A model generated the notes under the pieces. The model had not been told where the DNA came from and ran no database searches. It worked only from the letters and a program-made list of their open reading frames with translations. A stretch of DNA of 64,000 nucleotides from Woeseia sp034521225 (lineage in GTDB: Bacteria; Pseudomonadota; Gammaproteobacteria; Steroidobacterales; Woeseiaceae): contig JAXHMR010000014.1 in the NCBI GenBank assembly GCA_034521225.1, positions 1 through 64,000 of the forward strand, written 5' to 3'. Positions 14,344 to 24,353 of the stretch are shown here, piece after piece (within the stretch, counting starts at the first letter, position 1; each line of letters starts with the position of its first letter). Position numbers and translations under genes: made by a program.

Positions 14344-14370
14344 TGGTAACGGGCCGTCGTCGGGAGTGGA

Positions 14371-15381
14371 TCAGGATGCACAGGCAAGGCCGACGTTGTT
14401 GTGCTGCAGTACGCGTTCGGCCCGGTAACTCGAGCGGACCAGCGGCCCGGCCACCACTTCGATGAAACCCTTGTCGAGCCCCTCGCGGCGGTAGGCGTCA
14501 AATTCGTCCGGCGTGACATAGCGTTCAATCGCCAGGTGATTCGGTGTTGGCCGCAGGTACTGGCCCAGCGTCAGGATGTCGACGCCGGCGGCACGCAGGT
14601 CATCCATCGTCTCCATGATTTCGTGATCGCGCTCGCCCAGCCCGAGCATCAGGCTGGTTTTGGTCAGGACTTCCGGCCGGAACGACTTGGCGTGCGACAG
14701 CACCGCCAGTGTCTGCGCGTAGCCCGCGCGCGGGTCGCGCACCGGGTGCGTCAGCCGCCGTACCGTCTCCACGTTCTGTGCGAACACCTGCAGGCCGGAA
14801 TCGACGACCTTCTCCACATCGGTGATCACGCCGTTGAAATCCGGTGTCAGCGCCTCGACGGCGGTGTCCGGGTTCATGTCGCGAATGGCGCGGACGCAGG
14901 CCGCGTAATGCGCGGCGCCGCCGTCGTCCAAGTCATCGCGATCGACAGACGTGATGACAACGTAGCGGAGGCCCATCAGCTTGACGGCGCGCGCGGTATT
15001 GAGCGGTTCTTCGGGATCGAGCCAGCCGCGCGGGTTGCCGGTATCAACGGCGCAGAAGCGGCAGGCGCGCGTGCACACCGAGCCCATCACCATGATCGTC
15101 GCCGTGCCGTGATTCCAGCACTCGCCGATGTTCGGGCACATCGATTCCTCGCAAACGGTGCTCAGCCGGTGTTCGCGGACCGTTTGCCGGACGCTCGAGA
15201 ATTTTGCGCCCGACGGCATCGGCGCCCGCAACCAGCGCGGCTTGCCGCCCGCGGTCATCTCGCCGGCATCGCGGCGGTTCTTGATGCCGTTCTTGATCGC
15301 CGTAAAACCGGCCTCGGTGCGGTACTTGCTGCCGGAGGCGACAATCGGGATGCCGCGAAATTTGCTGCCGTCGTTGTCCAT
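14371..15381 (-). CDS. lipA: lipoyl synthase
   Basis: Radical SAM enzyme that inserts two sulfurs into protein-bound octanoyl groups to make lipoyl cofactor for 2-oxoacid dehydrogenases and the glycine cleavage system. Both iron-sulfur clusters are visible: the auxiliary cluster Cys triad in CEESMCPNIGEC and the SAM-binding CTRACRFC. Later conserved blocks TSVDRDDLDDGGA and QYLRPTPNHL are present. The ATG at 15381 gives 336 residues, normal length; the open frame extends upstream without conservation. The frame is intact. lipB is not adjacent, which is common outside the enterics. Confidence 0.95.
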   Translation of the reverse strand: MDNDGSKFRGIPIVASGSKYRTEAGFTAIKNGIKNRRDAGEMTAGGKPRWLRAPMPSGAKFSSVRQTVREHRLSTVCEESMCPNIGECWNHGTATIMVMGSVCTRACRFCAVDTGNPRGWLDPEEPLNTARAVKLMGLRYVVITSVDRDDLDDGGAAHYAACVRAIRDMNPDTAVEALTPDFNGVITDVEKVVDSGLQVFAQNVETVRRLTHPVRDPRAGYAQTLAVLSHAKSFRPEVLTKTSLMLGLGERDHEIMETMDDLRAAGVDILTLGQYLRPTPNHLAIERYVTPDEFDAYRREGLDKGFIEVVAGPLVRSSYRAERVLQHNNVGLACAS

Positions 15382-15453
15382 GGCCCCTGTCTGGGTAAGT
15401 CTGCAAAGTCGGCCATTTTGGCACGAACAGGGCAAAGAGGTCGACGGAAACGC

Positions 15454-15578
15454 TGTCATCGCGAGGCGCAAAGCGCCGTGGCGACCTGCGCACAGTCAAC
15501 TCCTTTGCCGATCGAACGAGATCGCCACGGCGCTCTGCGCCTCGCGATGACACGGCGCGCTGCGCCGCGCGATGACAG
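15454..15578. repeat. REP-like inverted pair
   Basis: Two facing units starting gtcatcgcgaggcgcaaagc and ending in the complement gctctgcgcctcgcgatgac, about 45 bases apart, plus a third partial unit (cgcgctgcgccgcgcgatga) directly after. The pair could fold into a long hairpin between lipA and the 65-residue gene, which are transcribed away from each other, so it sits in their shared upstream region. Confidence 0.85.
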
Positions 15579-15639
15579 GGGACCGAAAATTGTGCTGTAC
15601 CTCACAGACCGCGCGCCGGGCGAGCGCTACTGTAGATCC

Positions 15640-15837
15640 ATGTCTGCCAAGTATTACACGCAGTTCCTGCTCACCGACGCGCAGTATCGCGGCGGCAACG
15701 AGTTCAGCGGCGTGGTGGAACTGAGCCGGCCCATGGACAGCGACGCGGATACGGGCGTCATCGAGGCCGCGCTGGCAAAGAATTTCGATCTGCAGCAGAA
15801 CGCCGTCAAGCTCGTGAGCTGGTCGCGCCTGCACTGA
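15640..15837 (+). CDS. 65-residue conserved-looking hypothetical protein
   Basis: A small soluble protein beginning MSAKYYTQFLLTD. It has an even mix of polar and hydrophobic residues, no signal peptide and no membrane segment. I do not recognise the family. It is supported by a good start, protein-like composition and a strong terminator about 38 bases after the stop. Its upstream region includes the REP pair. It appears to be transcribed alone. Confidence 0.6.
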   Translation: MSAKYYTQFLLTDAQYRGGNEFSGVVELSRPMDSDADTGVIEAALAKNFDLQQNAVKLVSWSRLH

Positions 15838-15874
15838 ATTTTTACCCTCTTCTGGCGATTACTTCCCCCTGATT

Positions 15875-15899
15875 TCCCGGCTAAGGCCGGGATTTTTTT
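15875..15899 (+). terminator. intrinsic terminator after the 65-residue gene
   Basis: A perfect 7-base stem (tcccggc / gccggga) with a four-base loop (taag) is followed directly by seven T residues. It ends the 65-residue gene and insulates the OmpA-like gene that starts at 16062. The remaining 160 bases before that gene presumably hold its promoter, but no clear one stands out. Confidence 0.85.
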
Positions 15900-16061
15900 G
15901 ACGTCGCACAGATCACTCGCTACGCGTAAACTTCGGGAGAACCGGCGTTTGTGCCGGCATTGAGAGCTGCATCACACAGAAACGTCCGGCGACGCGATGT
16001 AATAACTCGCAACGCTTTGATTTCAATGATTACGCATTAATCTTGCTATCGGGAAGACAGA

Positions 16062-17527
16062 ATGACTCCGACCACCATTGCGATCCGCATGACCGCCTGC
16101 ATTCTTTGCATGCTGGGGGCCACAGACGTCCTCGCGCAAAACGAACTTCGCGACACCTTCCTGGGCGACGCGGACGCCGCACTCGAAAAGGCGAACGCGC
16201 TGAACGCCGTCCTGCTGGCACCGCGCAGCTACGAACGTGGCAAGAAGGCCTACGATGATGCCGAAGAAGGCCTGCGCCGCGGCCGCAATATCGAATACGT
16301 GCGCGGCAAGGCCGCGGATGCAACCGAGCACCTGACGGCCGCCGCTCAAGCGGCGCAACTGGCAAAAACCGTACTGTCGCAAGTCATGAAAAGCCGCCAG
16401 GACGCCGCGAACGCACGCGCGCCGGAATTATCCCCGGACCTCTGGGAGCGTGCACAACGTGAATTCGGCGATGCCATCCGCTACCTGGAGCGCGGCGACC
16501 TGAAGCGTGCGCGTCGCCTCGATATCGAGGCGACGAGCCTGTATCGCGACGCCGAACTGGTCGCAATCAAGGCGCAATATTTGACCGAAACGCGTCGCCT
16601 GCTTGAAGACGCGGAGCGCGCCCGCGTCGGCCGTTACGCACCGATTACGCTGGCCAAGGCGCAGCGATTGCTCGCCGAGGCCGAACAGGAACTGAGCCAG
16701 AACCGCTACGACACGGACCGGCCGCGCAGTCTCGCGCGCGAGGCAAACTACGAAGCCAAGCACGCCATCTATCTTTCGGAAGTGGTGCGCAAGGTCGGCG
16801 GTCGTGACATGACCGTCGAGGAACTGGTGCTGCAATGGGAAGAGCCGCTGAACCAGATAGCCGGCGCTGCCGATATCGTGCCGCGCATGGCGGACGGGCC
16901 CGACGCACTCGAGGCGCAGGTTGTTGAATTTATCGAGAACCTGCGTTCCGAGTACCAGAGCGTGGCACAGGAAAACGAGGAAAACGCCCTACGCCTGGCC
17001 GAAATGGCTGAGGAAATGCGCGCGCTCGATGAGCGGCTGGGCGGCGCGACCGAAGAGCGCGCCGCGCTGGTCCAGCGTCTCGAAGCGCAGGCCCGCGTCA
17101 AACAGCAGTTCGAGCAGGTTGAGAAAATGTTTACGCGCGATGAAGCGCGTGTTTTCCGCGAAGGCGATACCGTCATCCTGCGGCTGGTCGGCCTTACCTT
17201 TGACAGCGGCAAATCGGACCTCCGGCAGGAAACGTTTGATCTGCTCGCCAAAGTCGAACGAGCCATCGACGTATTCCCGCGCAGTGAACTCGTCATCGAG
17301 GGTCACACGGACTCTTACGGCAGCGACGAGCTGAACCAGAAGCTGTCGCAGGAACGCGCCGAATCCGTGCAGCAGTACATGATCAACGCCATGCGCATCC
17401 CAAGCTACCGGCTGATCGCGACCGGCTTCGGTGAGACCAACCCGGTCGCGAACAACGAGACGGAATCGGGCGTGCCAGCAACCGGCGTATTGATATCGTC
17501 ATCAAGCCGAACCTCGACGAGGAATAA
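16062..17527 (+). CDS. OmpA-like peptidoglycan-binding protein with long helical N-terminus, one frameshift
   Basis: Periplasmic or outer-membrane-associated protein. A signal peptide (about 25 residues) is followed by some 320 residues rich in Ala, Glu and Arg, predicted as long helices (DUF4398-like). The C-terminal OmpA domain follows: FDSGKSDL, then VIEGHTDSYGSDELNQKLSQERA with the conserved Asp and Arg that hold diaminopimelate. A one-base shift near 17470 is needed to reach the true end (RRIDIVIKPNLDEE, TAA at 17527). About 488 residues in all. It probably links the outer envelope to peptidoglycan. Confidence 0.85.
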
Positions 17528-17535
17528 TCCGCTAC

Positions 17536-18444
17536 CTAGTTTCGTTGATGGCTCTTCCACCAGTTGGCTATCTGTGCGGCTACTTCGCTGTTGGCCAGGT
17601 AGCCGTACTCGGCGTGTACGTTCAGGACGCCGTCGATGCGAAACCAGTTGAAGACTTCGATATCGTCGATTGATTGCAGCAGGCCGAGGCGTTGCATTTC
17701 GCCGAAGTCGTCGGACAGTGTCCGGTCCAGCGCCGTCAATTCGCCGATGGCCGCAATATTGATCCAGTGCCGGATTACATCCGGGTAACGTTCGGCACCG
17801 GCAAGCTTCGCACCGTGTAAACGGCGCTGTATATATCGTTGCCCGAGCGGGCTGCCGATCGTCATGAACAGGTCGACGCGCCCGTCATAATCGCCTTCGC
17901 GGCTTAACTCCCAAAGCACGTCCCATGCGATCACGGAACCCATGCTGTGTGCGATCAGCAGCACCGGGCGCCCTGCCTTCGCGGCTGCCCGCAACGGCAT
18001 CTTGAGGTGGCGGCGTGCCGTCGCCGCGCCATCGTCGGTGTTGCGGACGTAGCGGCGGATATCGCGCAGGTGCAGTTCCATGTTTTCGTCGGCAAGCTTC
18101 GGTATCAGGAACGGCAGGCGATCGCCGATACGGTATATCGCGCGCAGCAGCCGGCGCTGCCAGGCACTTGCTTCCGCAATGTCGCTGTTGTCCGCACGGG
18201 TCTTCTCGAGAAGTGCATCGATACTTTGCCGGTCCAGGTCGATATCCCGGTGCTCGCGGTAAAAATCGTAGGTCCAGCTGACGATCCCGAAACTGTGGGA
18301 GGACGCCTCGACGCTGCCGGCAACAGACGGATCGGCGTTGCGGAGTCCTGCCAGCAGGCATCGCCACAACTGCTCCCGGTGTACATCCGGTTGTGGCTTG
18401 GGTTTGAGGCCCGGGATGTAGAGGATCAGTGGCGTGTCAGACAT
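17536..18444 (-). CDS. alpha/beta hydrolase
   Basis: 302-residue predicted hydrolase. The nucleophile elbow is AHSMGSVIAWDVL (GxSxG variant AHSMG, near residue 168), preceded by the LLIAHSM beta-strand. A conserved Asp (VDLFMTIGSPLG region) and the late His in VHAEYGYL are candidates for the rest of the triad. No signal peptide, so cytoplasmic. The substrate is unknown; the fold resembles lipase- or esterase-type proteins. The 3' end lies 9 bases from the OmpA-like gene stop, convergent. The next gene on this strand, the HAD phosphatase, ends 24 bases upstream of the start, so the two may be co-transcribed. Confidence 0.75.
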   Translation of the reverse strand: MSDTPLILYIPGLKPKPQPDVHREQLWRCLLAGLRNADPSVAGSVEASSHSFGIVSWTYDFYREHRDIDLDRQSIDALLEKTRADNSDIAEASAWQRRLLRAIYRIGDRLPFLIPKLADENMELHLRDIRRYVRNTDDGAATARRHLKMPLRAAAKAGRPVLLIAHSMGSVIAWDVLWELSREGDYDGRVDLFMTIGSPLGQRYIQRRLHGAKLAGAERYPDVIRHWINIAAIGELTALDRTLSDDFGEMQRLGLLQSIDDIEVFNWFRIDGVLNVHAEYGYLANSEVAAQIANWWKSHQRN

Positions 18445-18467
18445 GACAGTCAGGGCATGTCGCCGGG

Positions 18468-19171
18468 TCAGCGAACATGTGCCGCCGGGGTCAACAGGCC
18501 GTGCAATTCATTGATGCCGGCGATCACCGCGTCCGGGCGCGACAATCCTGCCGGCCATTTTGCGCCGCTGCGGTTGATACCCAGGCCGCCCGCAGGCCGG
18601 CCTGCTTGGCGCCGGCGATATCGACCTGCGGATGGTCGCCGACGTGCAGCACTTCATCCGGCTGTGCGCCGGCACAAAGACAGGCCGCGTCAAAGATCGG
18701 ACTGGCAGGCTTTGCAACACCGGCTTGCTCGGCTGTCACGACGCCGTCAAACAGATGCCGGATGCCGATTGTTTCCAGGCAAGCATTGCCGTTCGTCACG
18801 GCGACCAGCACATAGTCCTGGCGCAATCGCTCGAGTGCAGGCACGACATCGGGATAGAGTTCCACGGTATTGCGCATGCGATCAAACACCCGGAACGCCG
18901 GTTCGACGAGTTCGTCTGAATAACCGGCATCCACCGCGATTCGGCTAAGCATAGCGCGCCGCAGAAACCGGAAATTGTGCGCCTGTGTGCTGTGTTCAAG
19001 GACCAATTGTTCACGCAGCGTCGACAGTGATGCCGCATCCCAGTGATCCGCGACACGCGGGTAGTGCTCACCCAGCCATTCCCAGAGTGATCGCTCCGCG
19101 CGCTCGATGACCGGGCCGATGGCCCAGAGCGTATCGTCAAGATCAAGCGTGATGGCGCGAATGCGATGCAA
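18468..19171 (-). CDS. HAD-superfamily hydrolase, one frameshift
   Basis: Haloacid-dehalogenase fold phosphatase. Motif I DLDDTLW near the start has the nucleophile Asp; motif II is TNGNA; the motif III Lys lies in AKPASPIFDAAC; motif IV is HVGDHPQVDIAGA. A helical cap sits between motifs I and II, as in the YjjG/YigB group. The C-terminus needs a one-base shift near 18580; it then ends GINELHGLLTPAAHVR at 18468. No ATG fits; the TTG at 19171 is a best guess. About 235 residues. The substrate is probably a small phosphate ester such as a nucleotide or FMN. Confidence 0.78.
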
Positions 19172-19253
19172 TACGGCGGGCCGGCTGACAGGAGGTCCGG
19201 CATTGTGGTCTGATAACCAGCAACGATTCAACACATAAGGATGACGTCTGCCG

Positions 19254-19673
19254 ATGAAATACCTGCACACCATGGTCCGGGTCAGTGACCTCGATGAATC
19301 GCTCGATTTCTACTGCGACAAGCTCGGGCTGCGCGAGGTGCGCCGCAAGGAGGTCGAGCAAGGCCGCTTTACACTGGTTTTTCTCGCCGCGCCGGGCGAC
19401 GACGACGCCCAGGTCGAGCTGACGTGGAACTGGGACCCTGAAGACTACGGCGAAGGCCGGAATTTCGGCCATCTCGCCTATGCGGTTGACGACATCTATG
19501 CCGCCTGCCAGCGCCTGATGGACGGCGGCGTCACGATCAATCGCCCGCCCCGCGACGGGCGCATGGCCTTCGTGCGCTCGCCGGACAACATCTCCATCGA
19601 GCTGTTGCAGCGTGGTGATCCGCTGGCACCAGCGGAACCGTGGGCGTCGATGAAGAATACCGGGCACTGGTAG
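19254..19673 (+). CDS. gloA: glyoxalase I (lactoylglutathione lyase)
   Basis: Converts the methylglyoxal-glutathione hemithioacetal to S-lactoylglutathione. The four metal ligands of the E. coli-type enzyme are visible: His5 in KYLHTMVRV, Glu in VELTWNW, His in FGHLAYAV and Glu in SIELLQ. 139 residues, close to the Ni-type bacterial enzyme (135). The frame is intact. The gene diverges from the HAD gene across about 80 bases and is followed by a REP cluster. Confidence 0.92.
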   Translation: MKYLHTMVRVSDLDESLDFYCDKLGLREVRRKEVEQGRFTLVFLAAPGDDDAQVELTWNWDPEDYGEGRNFGHLAYAVDDIYAACQRLMDGGVTINRPPRDGRMAFVRSPDNISIELLQRGDPLAPAEPWASMKNTGHW

Positions 19674-19690
19674 GCGACGATGTCGCCGCG

Positions 19691-19841
19691 TCGTTGCGAG
19701 GAGCGCAGCGACGTGGCAATCTCGGTCCGCTTGGCAGAGCCATTATCCGTGCGAGATCGCCACGTCGCTGCGCTCCTCGCGATGACGGGGGTGCTGCGCT
19801 CCTCGCGATGACGGGGGTGCTACGCTCCTCGCGACGACGGG
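19691..19841. repeat. REP-like cluster with inverted and tandem units
   Basis: The left unit (gcgaggagcgcagcgacgtgg) faces a complementary unit about 60 bases away (cgccacgtcgctgcgctcct). This is followed by two further head-to-tail copies of a short tail unit (gtgctgcgctcctcgcgatg). The cluster lies between gloA and the end of the converging Bat operon. The hairpin formed by the facing units could act as a transcription stop for both. Confidence 0.85.
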
Positions 19842-19849
19842 GCCGCGAC

Positions 19850-21522
19850 CTAACGACGGGCCGGCATCAACGGCGGCAGGCCATCGCCAACCGACGGCGC
19901 GCGTTCCTCGCGTATCGTCGACACCGAGCGCAGCGCCCTGGCGAGAGCTTCTCCGTCCCATGCTGCCCCGCCCTCACGGCCGTAAGTTGAGGCATTGAGG
20001 CGTTCCAGTTCGTCGCTGAGCGGCGCCTCAACGCGTGTCGCGAGGCGGCCAGAGGCTCCGCGGCGGATCGTGCGGCCATTCCAGCCGGCCCCATTCGAGC
20101 AGTGCATCCTTTACGCCGGACGGATCATTGGCACGCGCCGCCGTACGTGCCTGTTTCAAACAGCGTGCCTGCTGCCGGTGCAGCGGCACCGCCGGTGGCT
20201 CGACATTTCGCTCGCGCGGCGCGCGGCGCGACCACCACCAGCCGCAGGCCGTCAGCAGCCACAGCACGGCAAGACCTTCGGCAATGCGGCGCCAGAAGTC
20301 ACTCTGGACCACGACCGTCTCGGCTACCTTGGGCTGCTCCGCCGCCGCAGGCTCCGGCGGCAACACGCCGGCCGCGCCCGGGAGTATCTCAAGCGTTCTT
20401 GCCGGCAACGTCGCGACTTTCCACTCGCCAGCTTCGAGATCCCACCACGGCAGCTCGACGGCCGGTAACTTCACGGTGCCTGCCTCGGTGCCGATGATGG
20501 CGTACTGGTCGCGCCGTTCGGCGAGGATGCCGCCGCTGACAGCCGCAACACTGAGTTCCGGCTTGTCCGGGTAAATCCTGACGCCATCCGGCGGCGCAGG
20601 CTCGAGCACCGGCAGCTGGGTCGACAACTGGCCGAGCGCGGTAATGGTCAGGCGGCGGGTAATCGGCTCGCCCGCTGGCAATTTGTCCGGCTCGCGCGAC
20701 CATTCCTCTGTCAGCTCAACCGAGCGTGCCGGCAACCACGCGGCATCCGGGTAGTCGTCAGGCGGCGGCGGAATCGGCTTTACCGCCAGGTTCCTGGCGT
20801 CTGACTGGAACACCTTGCGGCCGGTAATGCGGCCGTCACGCAGCACGCGCGCTTCGAACACCATCGGCGCAATCGTCAGTTCGCCGCTTTCCTGCGGGAA
20901 CAGCGCATAGACCCGCTCGACAACGTTGTAACTCTTGCCGTCGAGCAGCGCGTCGTAACTGCGCTCTTCGCCGGCGATCTCGACCAGTACGTCGACGCCG
21001 CTGATGTCGGGCTCCGACAGTCGCGGCTGGCGCGTCGATACCGCGCGATAGACTTTGACCCGGTACAGCAACTGCGCCTGCACGTAGGCCTCCGTGCTGT
21101 CGACCTCGGCCGTGATAAAGATGTCGGCCTCACCGGGCGCCGCACTCGACGGTGGCCGTACCGTAATCGGTACCGGGTCGCTCTGTTCATTGCCGATTAT
21201 GACCGGCGGAATAACGAGGTCGCCTTCCCGCTTCGCCATCAGCACGTAGTTCCACGTGCGGCTGCGGCTGATCTGGCCGTTGACGATCGTCGTATTGCTG
21301 AGCTGCGTGCGCGTACTGATGTAGAAGTCTTCCTCGACGCGCGACACATCCGGCTCGATATCGATGGCCGTATCGACGGTGACCTTCAGCGTGAAGGACT
21401 CGTTCAGCTCGACTTCGGCGCGATCGACACTCGCCGATGACGGCCGCCCGCGCAGGCGTCATTTGCACCAGCAGCGTCATCATCAATGCGAGCGGCAGCG
21501 CGTAGCGGCTCGTACTTACCAT
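19850..21522 (-). CDS. batD: BatD-like oxygen-tolerance protein, frameshifted at both ends
   Basis: Last gene of the MoxR/Bat operon; membrane-anchored periplasmic protein with immunoglobulin-like domains. A signal peptide (start 21522) is followed by a frameshift near 21430. The large central part (21350-20035) contains the BatD repeats and the late membrane segment (AEGLAVLWLLTACGWWW). Another shift near 20035 joins a C-terminal tail ending at 19850. Rebuilt length about 557 residues, normal. It overlaps the BatB/C stop by seven bases. BatA, BatB and BatD probably form a membrane complex driven or assembled by MoxR; the target is unknown. Confidence 0.8.
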
Positions 21523-23327
21523 GGGTGCACCTCGTCATCCGGCCACAGGTTGTTGCCGTCCTGGTCGCGTCCCTGCCGCTGGTACTGGTAGCGGAACTTG
21601 CGGCGCAACAGGCCGCCCGGGTCGTTGGGTATGCGTCGCAGCCATTGTTCCATCGCCTGCTGTTGCTCCTGCTCGCGGCGCATTGCGGCCATGTCCGACG
21701 GCGACATGCCGTCCCGGGGTTCGGTCTCATCGCCCTGCCGGGCGGCCTCTTCCGCCGCACGCTGCAATTCTTCCTGCATGGCCGCCAGGTCTTCCTCGCT
21801 CATTTCCTGCTGGTCGCGGCCGGCATCGCCGTCCTGCGATTCGTTCCCGGGCGAACCATCGGCGCTCTGCTCACCTGACTGGTCGGACTGGCTGTCGCCT
21901 TCCGCCTGCTGCCCTCCGCCGCCGGACTCACCGCTTTCTTCCTGGTTGCCCTGGTCCTGGTTCTGCTCGTTTTGCTGGTCCACGAGGTCCTGGATGAGAT
22001 CGCGATTGTACGCGGCGTCCTCGTTGTCCGGGTTGACCTCGAGCGCCTGGTTGTATGACTCGATGGCTTCCTCGAAGCGGCCCATCCGGGCCTGCGCATT
22101 GCCGAGGTTGTACAGGGCGTCGGCGTCCTCGCGTGCCGCGAAATCGCCGGCGCTGCCGCTGTAGTCGCCGGCACGGTAGCGTGCGACGGCGCGCCATGCC
22201 GGGTCCTCGAACAGCTCGGCCGCCCGCGCGGCCTCGCCCTCCTCGAGCAAGGCCTGTGCCTGCTGGTTCGGCGTGCGCCACAGGTCGCTCCAGCCGGCCG
22301 CGTGCGCCGGCTGCGGCAACGGCATGATCGCCACGGCCAGCACGAGTACCCAACCGCGCCGGAACGCCAGCGCGGCAAGCGGTACGAGCAGCAGCACGAG
22401 CCACGGCCCCTCTTCCGCCCACTGTTCCGTCGCCTGGTCGCCACCGCCTGGAGCGCTGTCGCCAGTCACGCCGGACAGCAACCGGCTGATATCGCTGTCA
22501 TCCGATGTAACGGTTGTGTAGCGGCCGCCGCCCGCCGCCGCCAGCGCCTCAAGCCCCCGGGATTCGAGGCGCGGCACAGCCATCCGGCCGTTGCGGTCGG
22601 TCACGAAGCCGCCATCGGCAAGGGGTATCGGCGCACCCTCCGACGTGCCTACGCCAAGCACCGACAGCGTGTACCCGGCGTCACGCAACTCACTTGCCGC
22701 CTGTTCCGCCGCCGGGCTGCTGCCACCGTCGGTGATCAGCAGCACTTCGCCAAACGATACGCCCGCCTGCTCCAGCAGCTGCCGGCCTTTCTCGATGGCG
22801 GCCACCGGGTAGCTGCCGCGGCTCGGCATGATATCGGTACTCAGGCTGTTGACCAATGCGGCGACGGTATCGCCATCGGTGGTCAGCGGCGTGACGGTAA
22901 ACGCGTTCGCCGAGTAGACAACGAGCGCCGTCTGGCCGCTGCGGCGGCGTTCGAGGATGTCGAGTATCTTCAGCCGCGCCCGCGTCAGGCGGCTGGGCGA
23001 CAGGTCCTGCGCGTCCATCGAACGCGACAGGTCCAGTGCCACGACCAGTGACTGCTCCGACCGGTAGACCGGTTGCTCGATGCGTTCCCAGCTCGGACCG
23101 GCCAGCGCTGTGACGGCGAGCACGCCGGCCAGCAGCATGAGCCACCAGCGCCACGCGCCCTCCGGCGCTGCCGAGCGCGCCAGCACGTACGGCACCAGCG
23201 CCGGATCAACGACGCCCTGCCAGCTGCCGGGCGCCAGCAGCCGGCGCGCGAGCAACCAGGTCACCGCAATGACCAGTGGCAGGGCCAGCAGCCACTCCGG
23301 TCTTAAGAAATGGAAGTCAGCCGGCAT
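21516..23327 (-). CDS. BatB-BatC fusion: VWA membrane protein with TPR tail
   Basis: One chain combines the BatB module (two N-terminal membrane helices, a von Willebrand A domain with the MIDAS motif DLSRSMD near residue 95, then a membrane helix near 310) with a BatC module. BatC shows TPR repeats (ALYNLGNAQARMGRFEEA) and a long Gln/Glu/Ser-rich acidic linker. In many species these are separate genes. About 603 residues, frame intact. The start at 23327 is preceded by GAGGAGG. It overlaps batA by 11 bases upstream and batD by seven downstream. Confidence 0.85.
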   Translation of the reverse strand: MPADFHFLRPEWLLALPLVIAVTWLLARRLLAPGSWQGVVDPALVPYVLARSAAPEGAWRWWLMLLAGVLAVTALAGPSWERIEQPVYRSEQSLVVALDLSRSMDAQDLSPSRLTRARLKILDILERRRSGQTALVVYSANAFTVTPLTTDGDTVAALVNSLSTDIMPSRGSYPVAAIEKGRQLLEQAGVSFGEVLLITDGGSSPAAEQAASELRDAGYTLSVLGVGTSEGAPIPLADGGFVTDRNGRMAVPRLESRGLEALAAAGGGRYTTVTSDDSDISRLLSGVTGDSAPGGGDQATEQWAEEGPWLVLLLVPLAALAFRRGWVLVLAVAIMPLPQPAHAAGWSDLWRTPNQQAQALLEEGEAARAAELFEDPAWRAVARYRAGDYSGSAGDFAAREDADALYNLGNAQARMGRFEEAIESYNQALEVNPDNEDAAYNRDLIQDLVDQQNEQNQDQGNQEESGESGGGGQQAEGDSQSDQSGEQSADGSPGNESQDGDAGRDQQEMSEEDLAAMQEELQRAAEEAARQGDETEPRDGMSPSDMAAMRREQEQQQAMEQWLRRIPNDPGGLLRRKFRYQYQRQGRDQDGNNLWPDDEVHPW

Positions 23328-24353
23328 CGAGTCCCTCCTCGAGGGCACGCCGGAAGGCGAGGCCCGACAGCAGGCTGGCAATGGCAAGGACACCAGCCAT
23401 TGCAAAGGCGCCGCCGAGCGGCCAGTAATAAAGTGCCGACACGGGCCGGAAGCCGGCCTCGGGTTCGGCGACCGGCTCGATCTCGTCGAGCAGGCGGTAA
23501 ATGTCCTGCAGGGCCGCCGTGTCGCGCGCCCGGAAATAGCGGCCGCCGGTCATGTCGGCGATGGCGGTCAGCGTTTCCTCGTCCAGATCGGCCGATGGGT
23601 TGACCCGCCGCACGCCGCCGGTAATCGACGACACGACCATCTGTTCCGCCACCGATACCTATCGTGTAAATGCGCAGGCCGATTTGCTGTGCGAGTTCGG
23701 CCGCCTTGAGCGGCTCGATGGCGCCGGCCGTATTCGCACCGTCGGTCAGCACGATCAGCACCTGGTCGGCCGCCGCCGTTCCCTGTTCGTGTATGCGCTT
23801 GACGGCCAGCGTAATGGCGTCGCCGATGGCCGTCTTCTCACCAGCCAGTCCAATGAAGGCTTCCATCAGCAGGATGTTGACGGTCTCCCGGTCCAGTGTC
23901 AGCGGCACCTGCAGATACGCGCGCTCGCCGAACAGGATCAGGCCGATGCGATCGCCTCCACGGCGTGCAATGAAGTCGCTCGCCACCGGCCTTCGTCGCT
24001 GTCAGCCGGTCGACGCGGCGGTTGCCGAGTTCGAAATCCTTGGCATCCATGCTGCCGGACAAATCGACGGCCAGCATCAGGTTGCGGCCCGACACCGGCA
24101 CGTCCAGTTCGTCGCCGATGCGCTCCGGTTTCGCCGCGGCAATCACGAGCAGGATCCACGCGACGCCGGCCACCCACAGGCGCCAGTTGGACAGTTGCTC
24201 GCTGCGCGAGCGATCGGTCAGCACGGCGAATCCGGCGAGACTCGGCACCTTGAGCCCGGCCTCGTGCCCGCCCGACGCCGGCGGCAGCAACGCGCGCACG
24301 ACAAAGGGCAGCGGCAGCGCCAGCAGCATCCACGGCCAGTCCAGTGTCAGCAT
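23317..24353 (-). CDS. batA: BatA-like VWA membrane protein, frameshifted
   Basis: Aerotolerance protein with an N-terminal membrane anchor, a VWA domain whose MIDAS motif is DLSGSMD (near residue 93), and a C-terminal membrane helix. Frame changes near 23990 and 23655 split it into three pieces that join smoothly: GGDRIGLILFGERAYLQVPLT and VLIVLTDGANTAG are in the middle piece, VVSSITGGVRRVNPSADL starts the last. About 345 residues, normal length. The start overlaps the DUF4381 stop as TGATG. Confidence 0.82.

Noticed and set aside
12499..14349. 616-codon open frame on the plus strand
   Set aside because: It is antisense to the M48 protease and SohB genes, both of which have intact catalytic motifs; high GC makes such shadow frames common.
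14401..15837. 478-codon open frame on the plus strand
   Set aside because: Antisense to lipA for most of its length and His/Arg/Ala-rich; only the last 65 codons (from 15640) look like a gene.
19691..19841. Possible CRISPR array
   Set aside because: Units are inverted as well as direct, spacers are irregular and some are shared between sites; it matches a REP family, and no cas gene is present.
22302..23051. 249-codon plus-strand frame
   Set aside because: Shadow of the BatB-BatC gene; no start signal or recognisable domain.
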